DNA from: Thiotrichaceae bacterium
GTDB lineage: Bacteria; Pseudomonadota; Gammaproteobacteria; Beggiatoales; Beggiatoaceae
Direction: 5' to 3'
Assembly: GCA_026991885.1 (NCBI GenBank)
Contig: JALXAQ010000193.1
Coordinates: 1-44,435, forward strand
DNA length: 44,435 nucleotides
The notes below the pieces were generated by a model. That model did no database searches, was not told the DNA's origin, and was given only the letters and a program-made list of their open reading frames with translations. Below are positions 36,877-44,202 of this stretch, piece by piece. Every line of letters starts with the position of its first letter. The first letter of the stretch is position 1. The position numbers and the translations under genes were made by a program.

Positions 36877-36894
36877 GTTGGATGTCCAAGATAA

Positions 36895-37022
36895 ATCAAG
36901 GGCAACCACAAGGGATTGCCTTCCGAGGCAAAAGTTTTCGCCTCGGAAACATGCCGTCTGAATATTGTAGGGGCAATCCTTTATGGTTGCCCGTGGGTAT
37001 TTTAATTTTTTGGAGTTACCTT
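36895..37022. mobile_element. second MITE-like element (relative of 11132-11269)
   Basis: It contains GGGCAACCACAAGGGATTGCC, then a shortened palindrome TTCCGAGGC...GCCTCGGAA (36921-36949). Next is GTAGGGGCAATCC...GGTTGCCC, and it ends ATTTTTTGGAGTTACCTTA, identical to the right end of the element at 11132-11269. The left terminal repeat is degraded. The remaining gap to panB (37023-37119) holds only two direct AATCGCCTGCC copies. Confidence 0.78.
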
Positions 37023-37119
37023 AATCGCCTGCCTTGGCGTGAGCCGGTGAGACGACTTTTGTTCTTTTGTTTTTTTTGCAGGGTGTGGTTTCAATCGCCT
37101 GCCTCGGCGTTCATTGGTT

Positions 37120-37914
37120 TTAAAAGCTCTGTTCAGGTGCCGGAAAAGCGCCCTTTTTCACTGCATTTACAAAAGCATCAATCGCGGCAGGTATCGAACC
37201 CGTTTCTTGCAAAAAATCTTTAGAAAATGAGGGACTTTTGCCAGGCGTAATGCCCAATATATCATATAAAACCAAGACTTGTCCATCACAAGCGGCACCT
37301 GCCCCAATTCCTATCACAGGAATTTTTAATGAAGCCGTGATCTTCGCCGCTAAATCGCTAGGCACACATTCCAAAACCAGCAACGAAGCCCCTGCCGTTT
37401 GCAAAGCCAAAGCATCATCTTGTAATCGTTCTGCCTCAGTTTCACTACGCCCTTGTATCCGATAGCCGCCTAATTGATGGACAGATTGTGGCGTTAAACC
37501 CAAATGGGCACAAACGGGAATACCCCGCTCAGTCAACAATTGCACAGTATCTACCAACCAGGCGCCCCCTTCGAGCTTAACCACTTGAGCCTGTCCCTCA
37601 CGCATCAAACGCGCCGCCGTTTCTAAAGCTTGGCTCGGGGTGGCATAACTCATAAATGGCATATCGACAACTAACAATGCTCGCTGACTGCCACGCTGCA
37701 CTATTTGGCAGTGATAAATCATATCTTCAACCGTCACCGGCAATGTACTATCATGGCCTTGAATTACCATGCCTAATGAATCACCCACCAATAAAATCTC
37801 AACACCTGCTTGATCAAGGAAATGGGCAAAACTGGCATCGTAGGCGGTTAAACAGCTTATTTTTTCACCCGTTACTTTTAAATGACGCAACTGGGTTAAG
37901 GTTATGCGACTCAT
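37120..37914 (-). CDS. panB: 3-methyl-2-oxobutanoate hydroxymethyltransferase
   Basis: A 264-residue PanB, which makes ketopantoate from 2-oxoisovalerate and methylene-tetrahydrofolate, the first step of pantothenate synthesis. Family motifs: KISCLTAYDASFAHFLDQAG, LLVGDSLGMVIQGHDSTLPV (metal-binding Asp), MPFMSYATP, VKLEGGAWL, HLGLTPQSVHQLGGY, VLECVP and IPVIGIGAGAACDGQVLV. Length equals E. coli PanB. The frame extends to 38001, but the extra residues (LVPTLCVGMHAS...) are translated repeat DNA, so the ATG at 37914 is correct. The order pcnB-folK-panB is conserved in gammaproteobacteria; panC, the usual next gene, is missing. Confidence 0.96.
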   Translation of the reverse strand: MSRITLTQLRHLKVTGEKISCLTAYDASFAHFLDQAGVEILLVGDSLGMVIQGHDSTLPVTVEDMIYHCQIVQRGSQRALLVVDMPFMSYATPSQALETAARLMREGQAQVVKLEGGAWLVDTVQLLTERGIPVCAHLGLTPQSVHQLGGYRIQGRSETEAERLQDDALALQTAGASLLVLECVPSDLAAKITASLKIPVIGIGAGAACDGQVLVLYDILGITPGKSPSFSKDFLQETGSIPAAIDAFVNAVKKGAFPAPEQSF

Positions 37915-37933
37915 CAAAAATTGCCTCAATAAT

Positions 37934-38119
37934 TCGACGCGGAGCGTCGAGGCATGCATTCCCACGCAGAGCGTGGGAACGAGAAGGTTAAGGGCAACCA
38001 TAAAGGATTGCCCCTACAGGGTTCCTCTGCTGGACGGGGTTTGCAACCCCGTCCGTAACGTTAAATATTTCTCGTTCCCACGCTCTGCGTGGGAATGCAG
38101 GCCTCGACGCTCTGCGTCG
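37934..38119. mobile_element. composite inverted-repeat element between folK and panB
   Basis: A ~51-bp arm at 37934-37985 and its imperfect reverse complement at 38069-38119 each contain a GTTCCCACGC/GCGTGGGAAC hairpin and a TCGACGC/GCGTCGA hairpin. Between them lie a GGGCAACC...GGATTGCCCC repeat and a GACGGGGTTTGCAACCCCGTC hairpin (38032-38053). No coding capacity. It separates folK from panB, which are otherwise expected to be adjacent. A single arm is found at 26114-26166. Confidence 0.85.
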
Positions 38120-38129
38120 CGTGAAATAG

Positions 38130-38615
38130 CTAATCCACCCGACAAAGTCCTTGAGCCGGACAACGCAGCATCAAATCATAAACACTTTGTCCATCCGGCA
38201 AAACTAAATCGGGGGCACACTCAGCAAGTGGATACAATACAAAAGCCCTCTCAAATAACCCAGGATGCGGTAAAATCAATCGGGCGTCTTGTGACTGCCT
38301 ATTACCATAAAGCAACATATCCAAATCCAAAGTCCGAGGACCCCAGCGTTCAGCATTGCGGACACGATCTTGCTGATTTTCAATCGCTTGCAACTTGTCA
38401 AGCAAAATCAACGGTGCCAACTCAGAGCTTAACGCCGCAACCGCATTAATATAATCCGGCTGATTTTGTGGACCTAAAGGCTTGCTGCGATACAAGCCCG
38501 AATGCGCTCTTAAATCGGTAAGCGGCAAAACCTCAAGTGCCCGCAATGCCTTTTTAATCTGATAAATAGGATGAGCAAGGTTACTGCCTAATCCCACATA
38601 AACAGTAGTCTTCAC
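38130..38615 (-). CDS. folK: HPPK, folate biosynthesis pyrophosphokinase
   Basis: A 161-residue 6-hydroxymethyl-7,8-dihydropterin pyrophosphokinase, which activates the pterin before condensation with p-aminobenzoate. Motifs: YVGLGSNLAHP at the N-terminus, SGLYRSKPLGPQNQPDYINA, and RVRNAERWGPRTLDLDMLLYG (the signature with the two catalytic Asp), then LPHPGLFERAFVLYPLAE. It uses a GTG start at 38615 that overlaps the pcnB stop (GTGA), so the two are translationally coupled. Length is like E. coli FolK (159). Confidence 0.96.
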   Translation of the reverse strand: MKTTVYVGLGSNLAHPIYQIKKALRALEVLPLTDLRAHSGLYRSKPLGPQNQPDYINAVAALSSELAPLILLDKLQAIENQQDRVRNAERWGPRTLDLDMLLYGNRQSQDARLILPHPGLFERAFVLYPLAECAPDLVLPDGQSVYDLMLRCPAQGLCRVD

Positions 38616-39886
38616 TCTTTCCCTTTTTTAGATTTTCTAGGCCGCCGTGATCGTTTTTTTCTCGCAACGGGCGAAAATAAAGTCTCACGCTCCGGATCAT
38701 TCGTTTTTAAAAACTGAGTCCACCAATCCACATCAGCAGCGATTTGCTCATCACCCGCATTAGCACGTAATAGCAAAAAATCATAAGCCGCTCGAAAACG
38801 GGGATGTTCTAGCACACTTAAACTCTTCTTTTTACCACGACGGTTTCGTGTTAAGCGCAATTGTAAGCGCCAAATATCTTGCATCACCACGATGAGACGT
38901 CTTGGTATAGCAACATGCACTTGCTGCTTTGCCAAAATCTGTTGAGCGGCATTTAACAACAATTCCTGTTGATTAATACCTTTAGCGGGATTTTCTGGCA
39001 ACAAGCGAGACAAGGGAGGCCATAATAACGCTGCCAAGAAAAAACCTGGGGCGACGGGTTTTTTCTCAGATTTACGCCGATCAGTATTGCGTAAAACCAG
39101 ATCAATTAAGGTAGCCATGATAGGATCATCTAAACACGCCTCCGTATAAGGAAACAATTGCTTAAATAAATCATAGTGCTGCAATTGCACAAACGATTGC
39201 ACTGCATGTCCACTCAAAAACAGTTTTAGCACCTCTTCAAACAAACGCGCAGGTGGAATATTGCTCAATAAACCACCCAACTCAGAAATCGGTGCTGCCG
39301 TCTGAGGCTCAATCCTAAAACCAAGTTTCGCCGCAAAGCGAACCGCCCGTAACATACGCACCGGGTCCTCTTGATAACGCAACGGCGGTGAGCCAACCAA
39401 ACGTATCAAACCCGCCCGTAAATCTGCCATGCCATTAGCATAATCGAGAACAGAAAAATCTCTGATGTCATAATAAAGGGCATTAATCGTGAAATCGCGG
39501 CGCACAGCATCTTCATCAACACTGCTTGCATAGACATTATCACGTACAATACGCCCATTTTCCGTCGCATCATGCCCGTGATGAGCGCGAAAAGTAGCGA
39601 CTTCAACCATTTCACCCCTCAAATGCACATGCGCTAATAAAAAACGCCGCCCAATCAAGCGACAATGATGAAACAAACTTTTCACCTGCTCCGGGCGTGC
39701 ATTAGTAACAACATCAAAATCTTTCGGAACACGTCCTATCAGCACATCACGTACCCCGCCACCGACTAAAAATGCCTGATAACCCGCCCGATTTAAGTGA
39801 TACAACACATCAAGCGCGGCTTGGCTGATATGACGACGTGACAAAGTATGATCGGGACGTGGGATGCGAATAGGTGTATTTTGCAC
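38612..39886 (-). CDS. pcnB: poly(A) polymerase I
   Basis: A 424-residue class II nucleotidyltransferase that adds 3' poly(A) tails to RNA and promotes decay. The catalytic head reads FLVGGGVRDVLIGRVPKDFD with the two-Asp motif, followed by CRLIGRRFLLAHVHL, VATFRAHHG, RRDFTINALYYDI and QEDPVRMLRAVRFAAKLGF. The C-terminus is very basic (RKKRSRRPRKSKKGKE), as in PcnB, which distinguishes it from CCA-adding enzyme. I propose the GTG at 39886, 10 bp after the rpmB stop codon. ATG codons at 39940 and 39958 would overlap rpmB by 40-60 bp. Followed by coupled folK. Confidence 0.92.
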   Translation of the reverse strand: MQNTPIRIPRPDHTLSRRHISQAALDVLYHLNRAGYQAFLVGGGVRDVLIGRVPKDFDVVTNARPEQVKSLFHHCRLIGRRFLLAHVHLRGEMVEVATFRAHHGHDATENGRIVRDNVYASSVDEDAVRRDFTINALYYDIRDFSVLDYANGMADLRAGLIRLVGSPPLRYQEDPVRMLRAVRFAAKLGFRIEPQTAAPISELGGLLSNIPPARLFEEVLKLFLSGHAVQSFVQLQHYDLFKQLFPYTEACLDDPIMATLIDLVLRNTDRRKSEKKPVAPGFFLAALLWPPLSRLLPENPAKGINQQELLLNAAQQILAKQQVHVAIPRRLIVVMQDIWRLQLRLTRNRRGKKKSLSVLEHPRFRAAYDFLLLRANAGDEQIAADVDWWTQFLKTNDPERETLFSPVARKKRSRRPRKSKKGKE

Positions 39887-39896
39887 AATCTTAATA

Positions 39897-40133
39897 TTAG
39901 ATTTTGATACCCCGTTGACGCATATCTGCCAACACCACATCAATCCCTTTTTTATCAATGGTACGCATCCCTTGGTGGCTTAAACGCATTTTAACCCAAC
40001 GCTTTTCGCTAGGCACCCAAAAACGATGGATATGTAAATTCGGCAAAAAGCGACGCTTGGTTTTATTATTCGCATGAGACACATTGTTACCACTCATGGG
40101 ACGTTTCCCTGTCACTTGACAAACTTTGGACAT
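39897..40133 (-). CDS. rpmB: 50S ribosomal protein L28
   Basis: A 78-residue L28 with the usual [20 protein letters not shown] start, [12 protein letters not shown] and a basic core ([20 protein letters not shown]-like region). Length equals E. coli L28. The ATG at 40133 has an AGGG site upstream; the longer frame to 40190 is not L28-like. In most gammaproteobacteria rpmG (L33) follows at once. Here the next gene is pcnB, 10 bp on, so the common rpmBG pair has been split. Confidence 0.97.
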   Translation of the reverse strand: MSKVCQVTGKRPMSGNNVSHANNKTKRRFLPNLHIHRFWVPSEKRWVKMRLSHQGMRTIDKKGIDVVLADMRQRGIKI

Positions 40134-40450
40134 TATAATTACCCTTTTTTTTATATGTATATGAAAATTATTAAGGTACTTTAATAACAAAAAATGGGGA
40201 GAATAACAAGTCTAATTTGGCAATTTTCTCGCTTGACATCGTTTGTTGTAGCCGCCATGGTCAGTGTGTGAGACTTTAATTTAACTTGGAGTCCAAAGCT
40301 AAAGCTTTGGACTCCAACTATGAAAAACATGGCTTTTTTTATTTACGAAGAGTAGGGTGCGTCCTACGCACCTTTGTGTCAGTGTCAATCAATTATAGGT
40401 GACAAGATGGGTATGCACCCTACATTTTACTAAATTCTAGTACAACCGAT
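40134..40450. other. non-coding gap with short palindromes
   Basis: No gene seen. It holds the rpmB leader and promoter region, a GGAGTCCAAAGCT/AGCTTTGGACTCC palindrome (40288-40316), a GTAGGGTGCGTCCTACGCACC palindrome (40353-40372, also at 6437-6457), and near its right end TAGTACAAC, the terminus found at the GxxExxY hairpins. Confidence 0.7.
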
Positions 40451-40745
40451 TTAAAACCCTTGAATCACGGATTAAACCGATTACACTGATGACGCGGATT
40501 TAAAAAAAATCAAAGTCAAAACCCTTGAATCACGGATTAAACCGATTACACTGCGCGGATTTAAAATCAAAACCCTTGAATCGCGGATTAAACCGATTAC
40601 ACTGATTGCGCGGATTTAAAGTCAAAATCAAAGTCAAAATCAAAGTCAAAAGATTGTTTTTAGGTTTTTAATCCGTGTCATCTGCGTCATCCGTTTAATC
40701 CGTGATGAACGTCGCCAGCTCCGTTACTTCGTTTCAAGGTTTTTA
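40451..40745. repeat. CACGGATTAAACCGATTACA direct-repeat array plus inverted end
   Basis: Three ~50-65-bp units starting AAACCCTTGAATCACGG (about 40453, 40518 and 40569) are followed by short TCAAAG triplet-like iterations. An inverted end then reads AATCCGTGTCATC...CCGTTTAATCCGTGAT. The last part encodes the C-terminus of the adjacent AAA/PD-(D/E)XK gene. The same family recurs at 42316-42450, 42474-42645 and 44253-44435, and as a lone hairpin at 22339-22458. Confidence 0.9.
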
Positions 40746-42300
40746 TTTTATATCCCATCTCTTTTCCCGCAAAGCCCACTCCAAGATATATTCGTGGGCG
40801 TTTATCATTTAAAAACCGTTCACCATAATTTTTGTCCTTGATTTGCTTGAGTGCTTTTTGAGCCAAGCTATCAATTTGACTGCCTGCTTTGCCATATTTA
40901 AACTCAATCAGATAAATTTTATCAGAAAAAGCTAACACGCCATCAATACGCCCCTTATCCGTCAACACCTCTAAATCTATTTCAACGCCCATCAATTCCA
41001 ATATCATATAAAATAGCGAATGATAATAAGCTTCTTTTTCAATATGTAGCGGATACGGGATTTTGGCAAATAAGACACGGATGATATTCATAAAACCATC
41101 AAGATTTTCAGCCTGTAAATACCGTCGCAATTTTTTTGCAGCGGGCTGGATTTCATCTAAGCTATTTGTTGTAAATATTTCAAACAAATAGGTAACAAAG
41201 GCGTTTTTAACCTCCAAATTTGGATAGTTTAAGGTATATTCAAGCGATAAATCTTCTTCGCTACCAATCTTCGTGATAGTGAGGTAGCCGGTTTGAAACA
41301 GAAGCGCGAAAACATTTAAATTCTCAAGATTATAACTATCAAAGAGTATCTTTGATACTTTTTTGTTTTCAAGCACAGTGACATCAAGTGCTGTCTTTTT
41401 GATTAATTTCATCAAAAAGGTTGGCGTGCCACTGGCAAACCAATAATTGTCAAATTGTTGTTCGGTAAACAAGTTGAGTATTGAAAACGGATTATACACT
41501 CTGTCTTTGCCATTCCATGAATAGCCATTATACCAATGCTTAATTTGAGCCAACAAATACGGCTTTTTTAGCCCCAATTCAAAACAAAGACTTTGAATAT
41601 GTTGTCCAAAATAACTTTCCAATTCATCTTGAGTATATCCAAACATTGTGGCAAATTGTTTGGAGAAGGTAATATCTCGTAAATTGTTTAATTCGGAAAA
41701 AATCGAAACACGAGAAAATTTGGAGACGCCGGTTAAAAATACAAAGCGCAAAAATGCGTCTGAAGATTTCAATACGCCGAAAAACTCTTGAAGTATTTCG
41801 CGGTTTTTGGTCGCCTTTTCAATATGATCGATATGATCGACAATGGGTTTGTCATATTCATCAATGAGAACGACCACTTTTTGCTGAGTTTTTTCATATA
41901 TCTTTTCAATTAACTCGGCAAATTGATCCCGGATAAATGGGCTTGATAGCACAATTTCATACTTACCAGCAATCTTATTTAATAAGGATAATAATGAGGC
42001 TCTAAATACCGCCTCATCAGAATAGGATATGCTGTTAAAATCAATCACAATAACGGGATGTGATTGCCATTCAATCTTGTCATAGATATAGAGCCCCTGA
42101 AATAGGGCTTGATTGCCGGAAAATATTTCTGATAAGGTGGAAACTAGCAAAGATTTTCCAAACCGGCGTGGGCGGGATAAAAAGACGTATCCGCCGCCTG
42201 ATTGAATTAATTCAGCAATGTGACGAGTTTTATCTACATACACACTGTCATCTTTGATTATTTTAGAAAATGTTTGAATTCCCAAGGGTAATCTTTTCAT
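40687..42300 (-). CDS. AAA-ATPase-like / PD-(D/E)XK nuclease-domain protein, copy 1
   Basis: A 537-residue protein of the AAA-ATPase_like plus PDDEXK_9 (DUF1703) type. It starts PLGIQTFSKIIKDDSVYVDKT and has a P-loop-like FLSRPRRFGKSLLVSTL (residues 40-56) and a Walker-B-like VVVLIDEYDKPIVDHID. A middle region has HWYNGYSW and YNPFSILN. The C-terminal nuclease fold has GRIDGVLAF and YLIEFKYGKAG (the D...ExK residues), all intact. The ATG at 42300 is used; upstream residues of the longer frame are repeat DNA. The last 15 residues (KRSNGAGDVHHGLNG) are encoded by an inserted segment within the flanking repeat, unlike copy 2. Biochemical role not established. Confidence 0.88.
   Translation of the reverse strand: MKRLPLGIQTFSKIIKDDSVYVDKTRHIAELIQSGGGYVFLSRPRRFGKSLLVSTLSEIFSGNQALFQGLYIYDKIEWQSHPVIVIDFNSISYSDEAVFRASLLSLLNKIAGKYEIVLSSPFIRDQFAELIEKIYEKTQQKVVVLIDEYDKPIVDHIDHIEKATKNREILQEFFGVLKSSDAFLRFVFLTGVSKFSRVSIFSELNNLRDITFSKQFATMFGYTQDELESYFGQHIQSLCFELGLKKPYLLAQIKHWYNGYSWNGKDRVYNPFSILNLFTEQQFDNYWFASGTPTFLMKLIKKTALDVTVLENKKVSKILFDSYNLENLNVFALLFQTGYLTITKIGSEEDLSLEYTLNYPNLEVKNAFVTYLFEIFTTNSLDEIQPAAKKLRRYLQAENLDGFMNIIRVLFAKIPYPLHIEKEAYYHSLFYMILELMGVEIDLEVLTDKGRIDGVLAFSDKIYLIEFKYGKAGSQIDSLAQKALKQIKDKNYGERFLNDKRPRIYLGVGFAGKEMGYKIKTLKRSNGAGDVHHGLNG
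40703..40739. repeat. 37-bp inverted repeat, left copy
   Basis: Positions 40703-40739 are the perfect reverse complement of 42481-42517. The core, GAACGTCGCCAGCTCCG onward, is an insertion relative to the ordinary ATCCGTGATTCAAGG repeat end (compare 42632-42642). The two copies bracket AAA/PD-(D/E)XK copy 1. Confidence 0.93.
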
Positions 42301-42315
42301 ATTTATTCCTAAATA

Positions 42316-42450
42316 AAACCCTTGAATCACGGATTAAACCGATTACACTGATTGCGCGGATTTAAAGTCAAAGGATTAGATAATGAGTGTTTTTAGGTTT
42401 TTAATCCGTGTCATCCGCGTAATCCGTTTAATCCGTGATTCAAGGTTTTT
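42316..42450. repeat. palindromic ATCCGTGATTCAAGG element between the two nuclease genes
   Basis: The left arm starts AACCCTTGAATCACGGATTA and the right arm ends TTTAATCCGTGATTCAAGG, with a spacer of ~35 bp. It lies just upstream of the start of copy 1. Confidence 0.88.
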
Positions 42451-42473
42451 TTTTAAATCGAGAATGCCTAAAC

Positions 42474-42650
42474 AAAAAACCCTTGAAACGAAGTAACGGA
42501 GCTGGCGACGTTCATCACGGATTAAACCGATTACACTGATTGCGCGGATTTAAAATCAAAGTCAAAATCAAAGTCAAAAGATTGTTTTTAGGTTTTTAAT
42601 CCGTGTCATCAGCGTCATCCGTTTAATCCGTGATTCAAGGTTTTTATTTT
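42474..42650. repeat. second palindromic element, carrying the 37-bp inverted copy
   Basis: Same layout as the neighbouring element. The left arm is interrupted by the inserted GAACGTCGCC-type segment (42481-42517 is the reverse complement of 40703-40739). The middle has repeated AAAGTCAAAATC. The right arm is the ordinary end and runs into the stop of copy 2, giving that protein its NHGLNG ending. With the element before it, this fills the 314-bp gap between the two genes. Confidence 0.88.
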
Positions 42651-44192
42651 ATACCCCATTTCTTTTCCCGCAAAGCCCACACCAAGATATATTCGTGGGC
42701 GTTTATCATTTAAAAACCGTTCACCATAATTTTTATCCTTGATTTGCTTGAGTGCTTTTTGAGCCAAGCTATCTATTTTACTACCCGCTTTGCCATATTT
42801 AAACTCAATCAGATAAATTTTATCCGAAAAAGCTAACACGCCATCAATACGCCCCTTATCCGTCAACACCTCTAAATCTATTTCAACGCCCATCAACACC
42901 AATATCATATAAAATAGTGAGTGATAATAAGCTTCTTTTTCAATGTGTAATGGATACGGAATTTTGGCAAATAAGGCGCGGATGATATTCATAAAGCCGT
43001 CAAGATTTTCCTCCTCTAAATAGGTACGCAAATTTTCCGCCGCCGGTTGGATTTCTTCTAATCCATTGTTGGTAAAACTTTCAAACAGATAAGTAATAAA
43101 AGCTTCTTTCACTTCAAAATTGGGATAGTTCAAAACATATTGAAGCGTTCTCGCTTTTTTATCAATTTCGGTGATGGTTAAATAGCCGGTTTGAAACAAC
43201 AGCGCGAAAACATTCAAATTCTCAAGATTATAACTATCAAAGAGTATCTTTGAAACTTTTTGGTTTTCAAAGACAGTGACATCAAGTGTTGTTTTTTTGA
43301 TTAATTTCATCAAAAAGGTTGGCGTGCCACTGGCAAACCAATAATTGTCAAATTGTTGTTCGGTAAACAAGTTGAGAATTGAAAACGGATTATACACTCT
43401 GTCTCTGGCATTCCATGAATAGCCATTATACCAATGCTTAATTTGAGCCAGCAAATGCGCTTTTTTTAGCCCCAATTCAAAACAAAGGCTCTGAATATGT
43501 TGTCCAAAGTAATTTTCCAATTCCGCCTGGGTGTATCCTAGCATTGTGGCAAATTGTTTGGATAAGGTAATATCTCGTAAATTGTTTAATTCGGAAAAAA
43601 TCGAAACACGAGAAAATTTGGAGACGCCGGTTAAAAATACAAAGCGCAAAAATGCGTCTGAAGATTTCAATACGCCAAAAAACTCTTGAAGTATTTTGCG
43701 GTTTTTGGTCGCCTTTTTGATCTCATCGATATGATCGACAATGGGTTTGTCATATTCATCGATGAGAACGACCACTTTTTGCTGAGTTTTTTCATATATC
43801 TTTTTAATTAACTCAGCAAATCTATCCTTAACAAACGTTTTTGAGAATACAATCTCATATTCAGCGGCAACCTCATCTAATAAGGATAATAATGAGGCTC
43901 TAAATACCTCCTCATCAGAATAGGATATGCTGTTAAAATCAATCAAAATAACCGGATGTGCTTGCCATTCAATCTTATCATAGATATAGAGTCCCTGAAA
44001 AAGGGCTTGATTGCCGGAAAATATTTCTGATAAGGTGGAAACTAGCAAAGATTTTCCAAACCGGCGTGGGCGGGATAAAAAGACGTATTTGCTCTGTATT
44101 AACTCGGCAATCTGTTGGGTTTTGTCAACATACAGGTATCCATCCTTAATTATTTCGGAAAAGGTTTGAATAGCCAGGGGTAATTTTTTCAT
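42615..44192 (-). CDS. AAA-ATPase-like / PD-(D/E)XK nuclease-domain protein, copy 2
   Basis: A 525-residue paralogue of the preceding gene, with the same order of parts: PLAIQTFSEIIKDGYLYVDKT, FLSRPRRFGKSLL (about residues 38-50), VVVLIDEYDKPIVDHID, HWYNGYSWN and the nuclease site GRIDGVLAF...YLIEFKYGKAG. Long blocks are identical to copy 1. Other blocks differ clearly, for example LQYVLNYPNFEVKEAFI here against LEYTLNYPNLEVKNAFV there. The C-terminus ends GYKIKTLNHGLNG, read from the ordinary repeat end. The start at 44192 is preceded by a TTTAGTACAACGGATTA sequence matching the terminus of the GxxExxY hairpins. Both copies look functional; role unknown. Confidence 0.88.
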   Translation of the reverse strand: MKKLPLAIQTFSEIIKDGYLYVDKTQQIAELIQSKYVFLSRPRRFGKSLLVSTLSEIFSGNQALFQGLYIYDKIEWQAHPVILIDFNSISYSDEEVFRASLLSLLDEVAAEYEIVFSKTFVKDRFAELIKKIYEKTQQKVVVLIDEYDKPIVDHIDEIKKATKNRKILQEFFGVLKSSDAFLRFVFLTGVSKFSRVSIFSELNNLRDITLSKQFATMLGYTQAELENYFGQHIQSLCFELGLKKAHLLAQIKHWYNGYSWNARDRVYNPFSILNLFTEQQFDNYWFASGTPTFLMKLIKKTTLDVTVFENQKVSKILFDSYNLENLNVFALLFQTGYLTITEIDKKARTLQYVLNYPNFEVKEAFITYLFESFTNNGLEEIQPAAENLRTYLEEENLDGFMNIIRALFAKIPYPLHIEKEAYYHSLFYMILVLMGVEIDLEVLTDKGRIDGVLAFSDKIYLIEFKYGKAGSKIDSLAQKALKQIKDKNYGERFLNDKRPRIYLGVGFAGKEMGYKIKTLNHGLNG

Positions 44193-44202
44193 ATTTATTC
44201 CA

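Noticed and set aside
37120-38001. Longer panB reading frame starting at 38001
   Set aside because: The extra N-terminal residues (LVPTLCVGMHASTL...) are translation of the GTTCCCACGC repeat, which gives the same peptide wherever it occurs, including 25999-26184.
40451-40745. CRISPR array
   Set aside because: The direct repeats are adjacent, with no unique spacers of constant length, and the array ends in an inverted copy. No cas genes are present.
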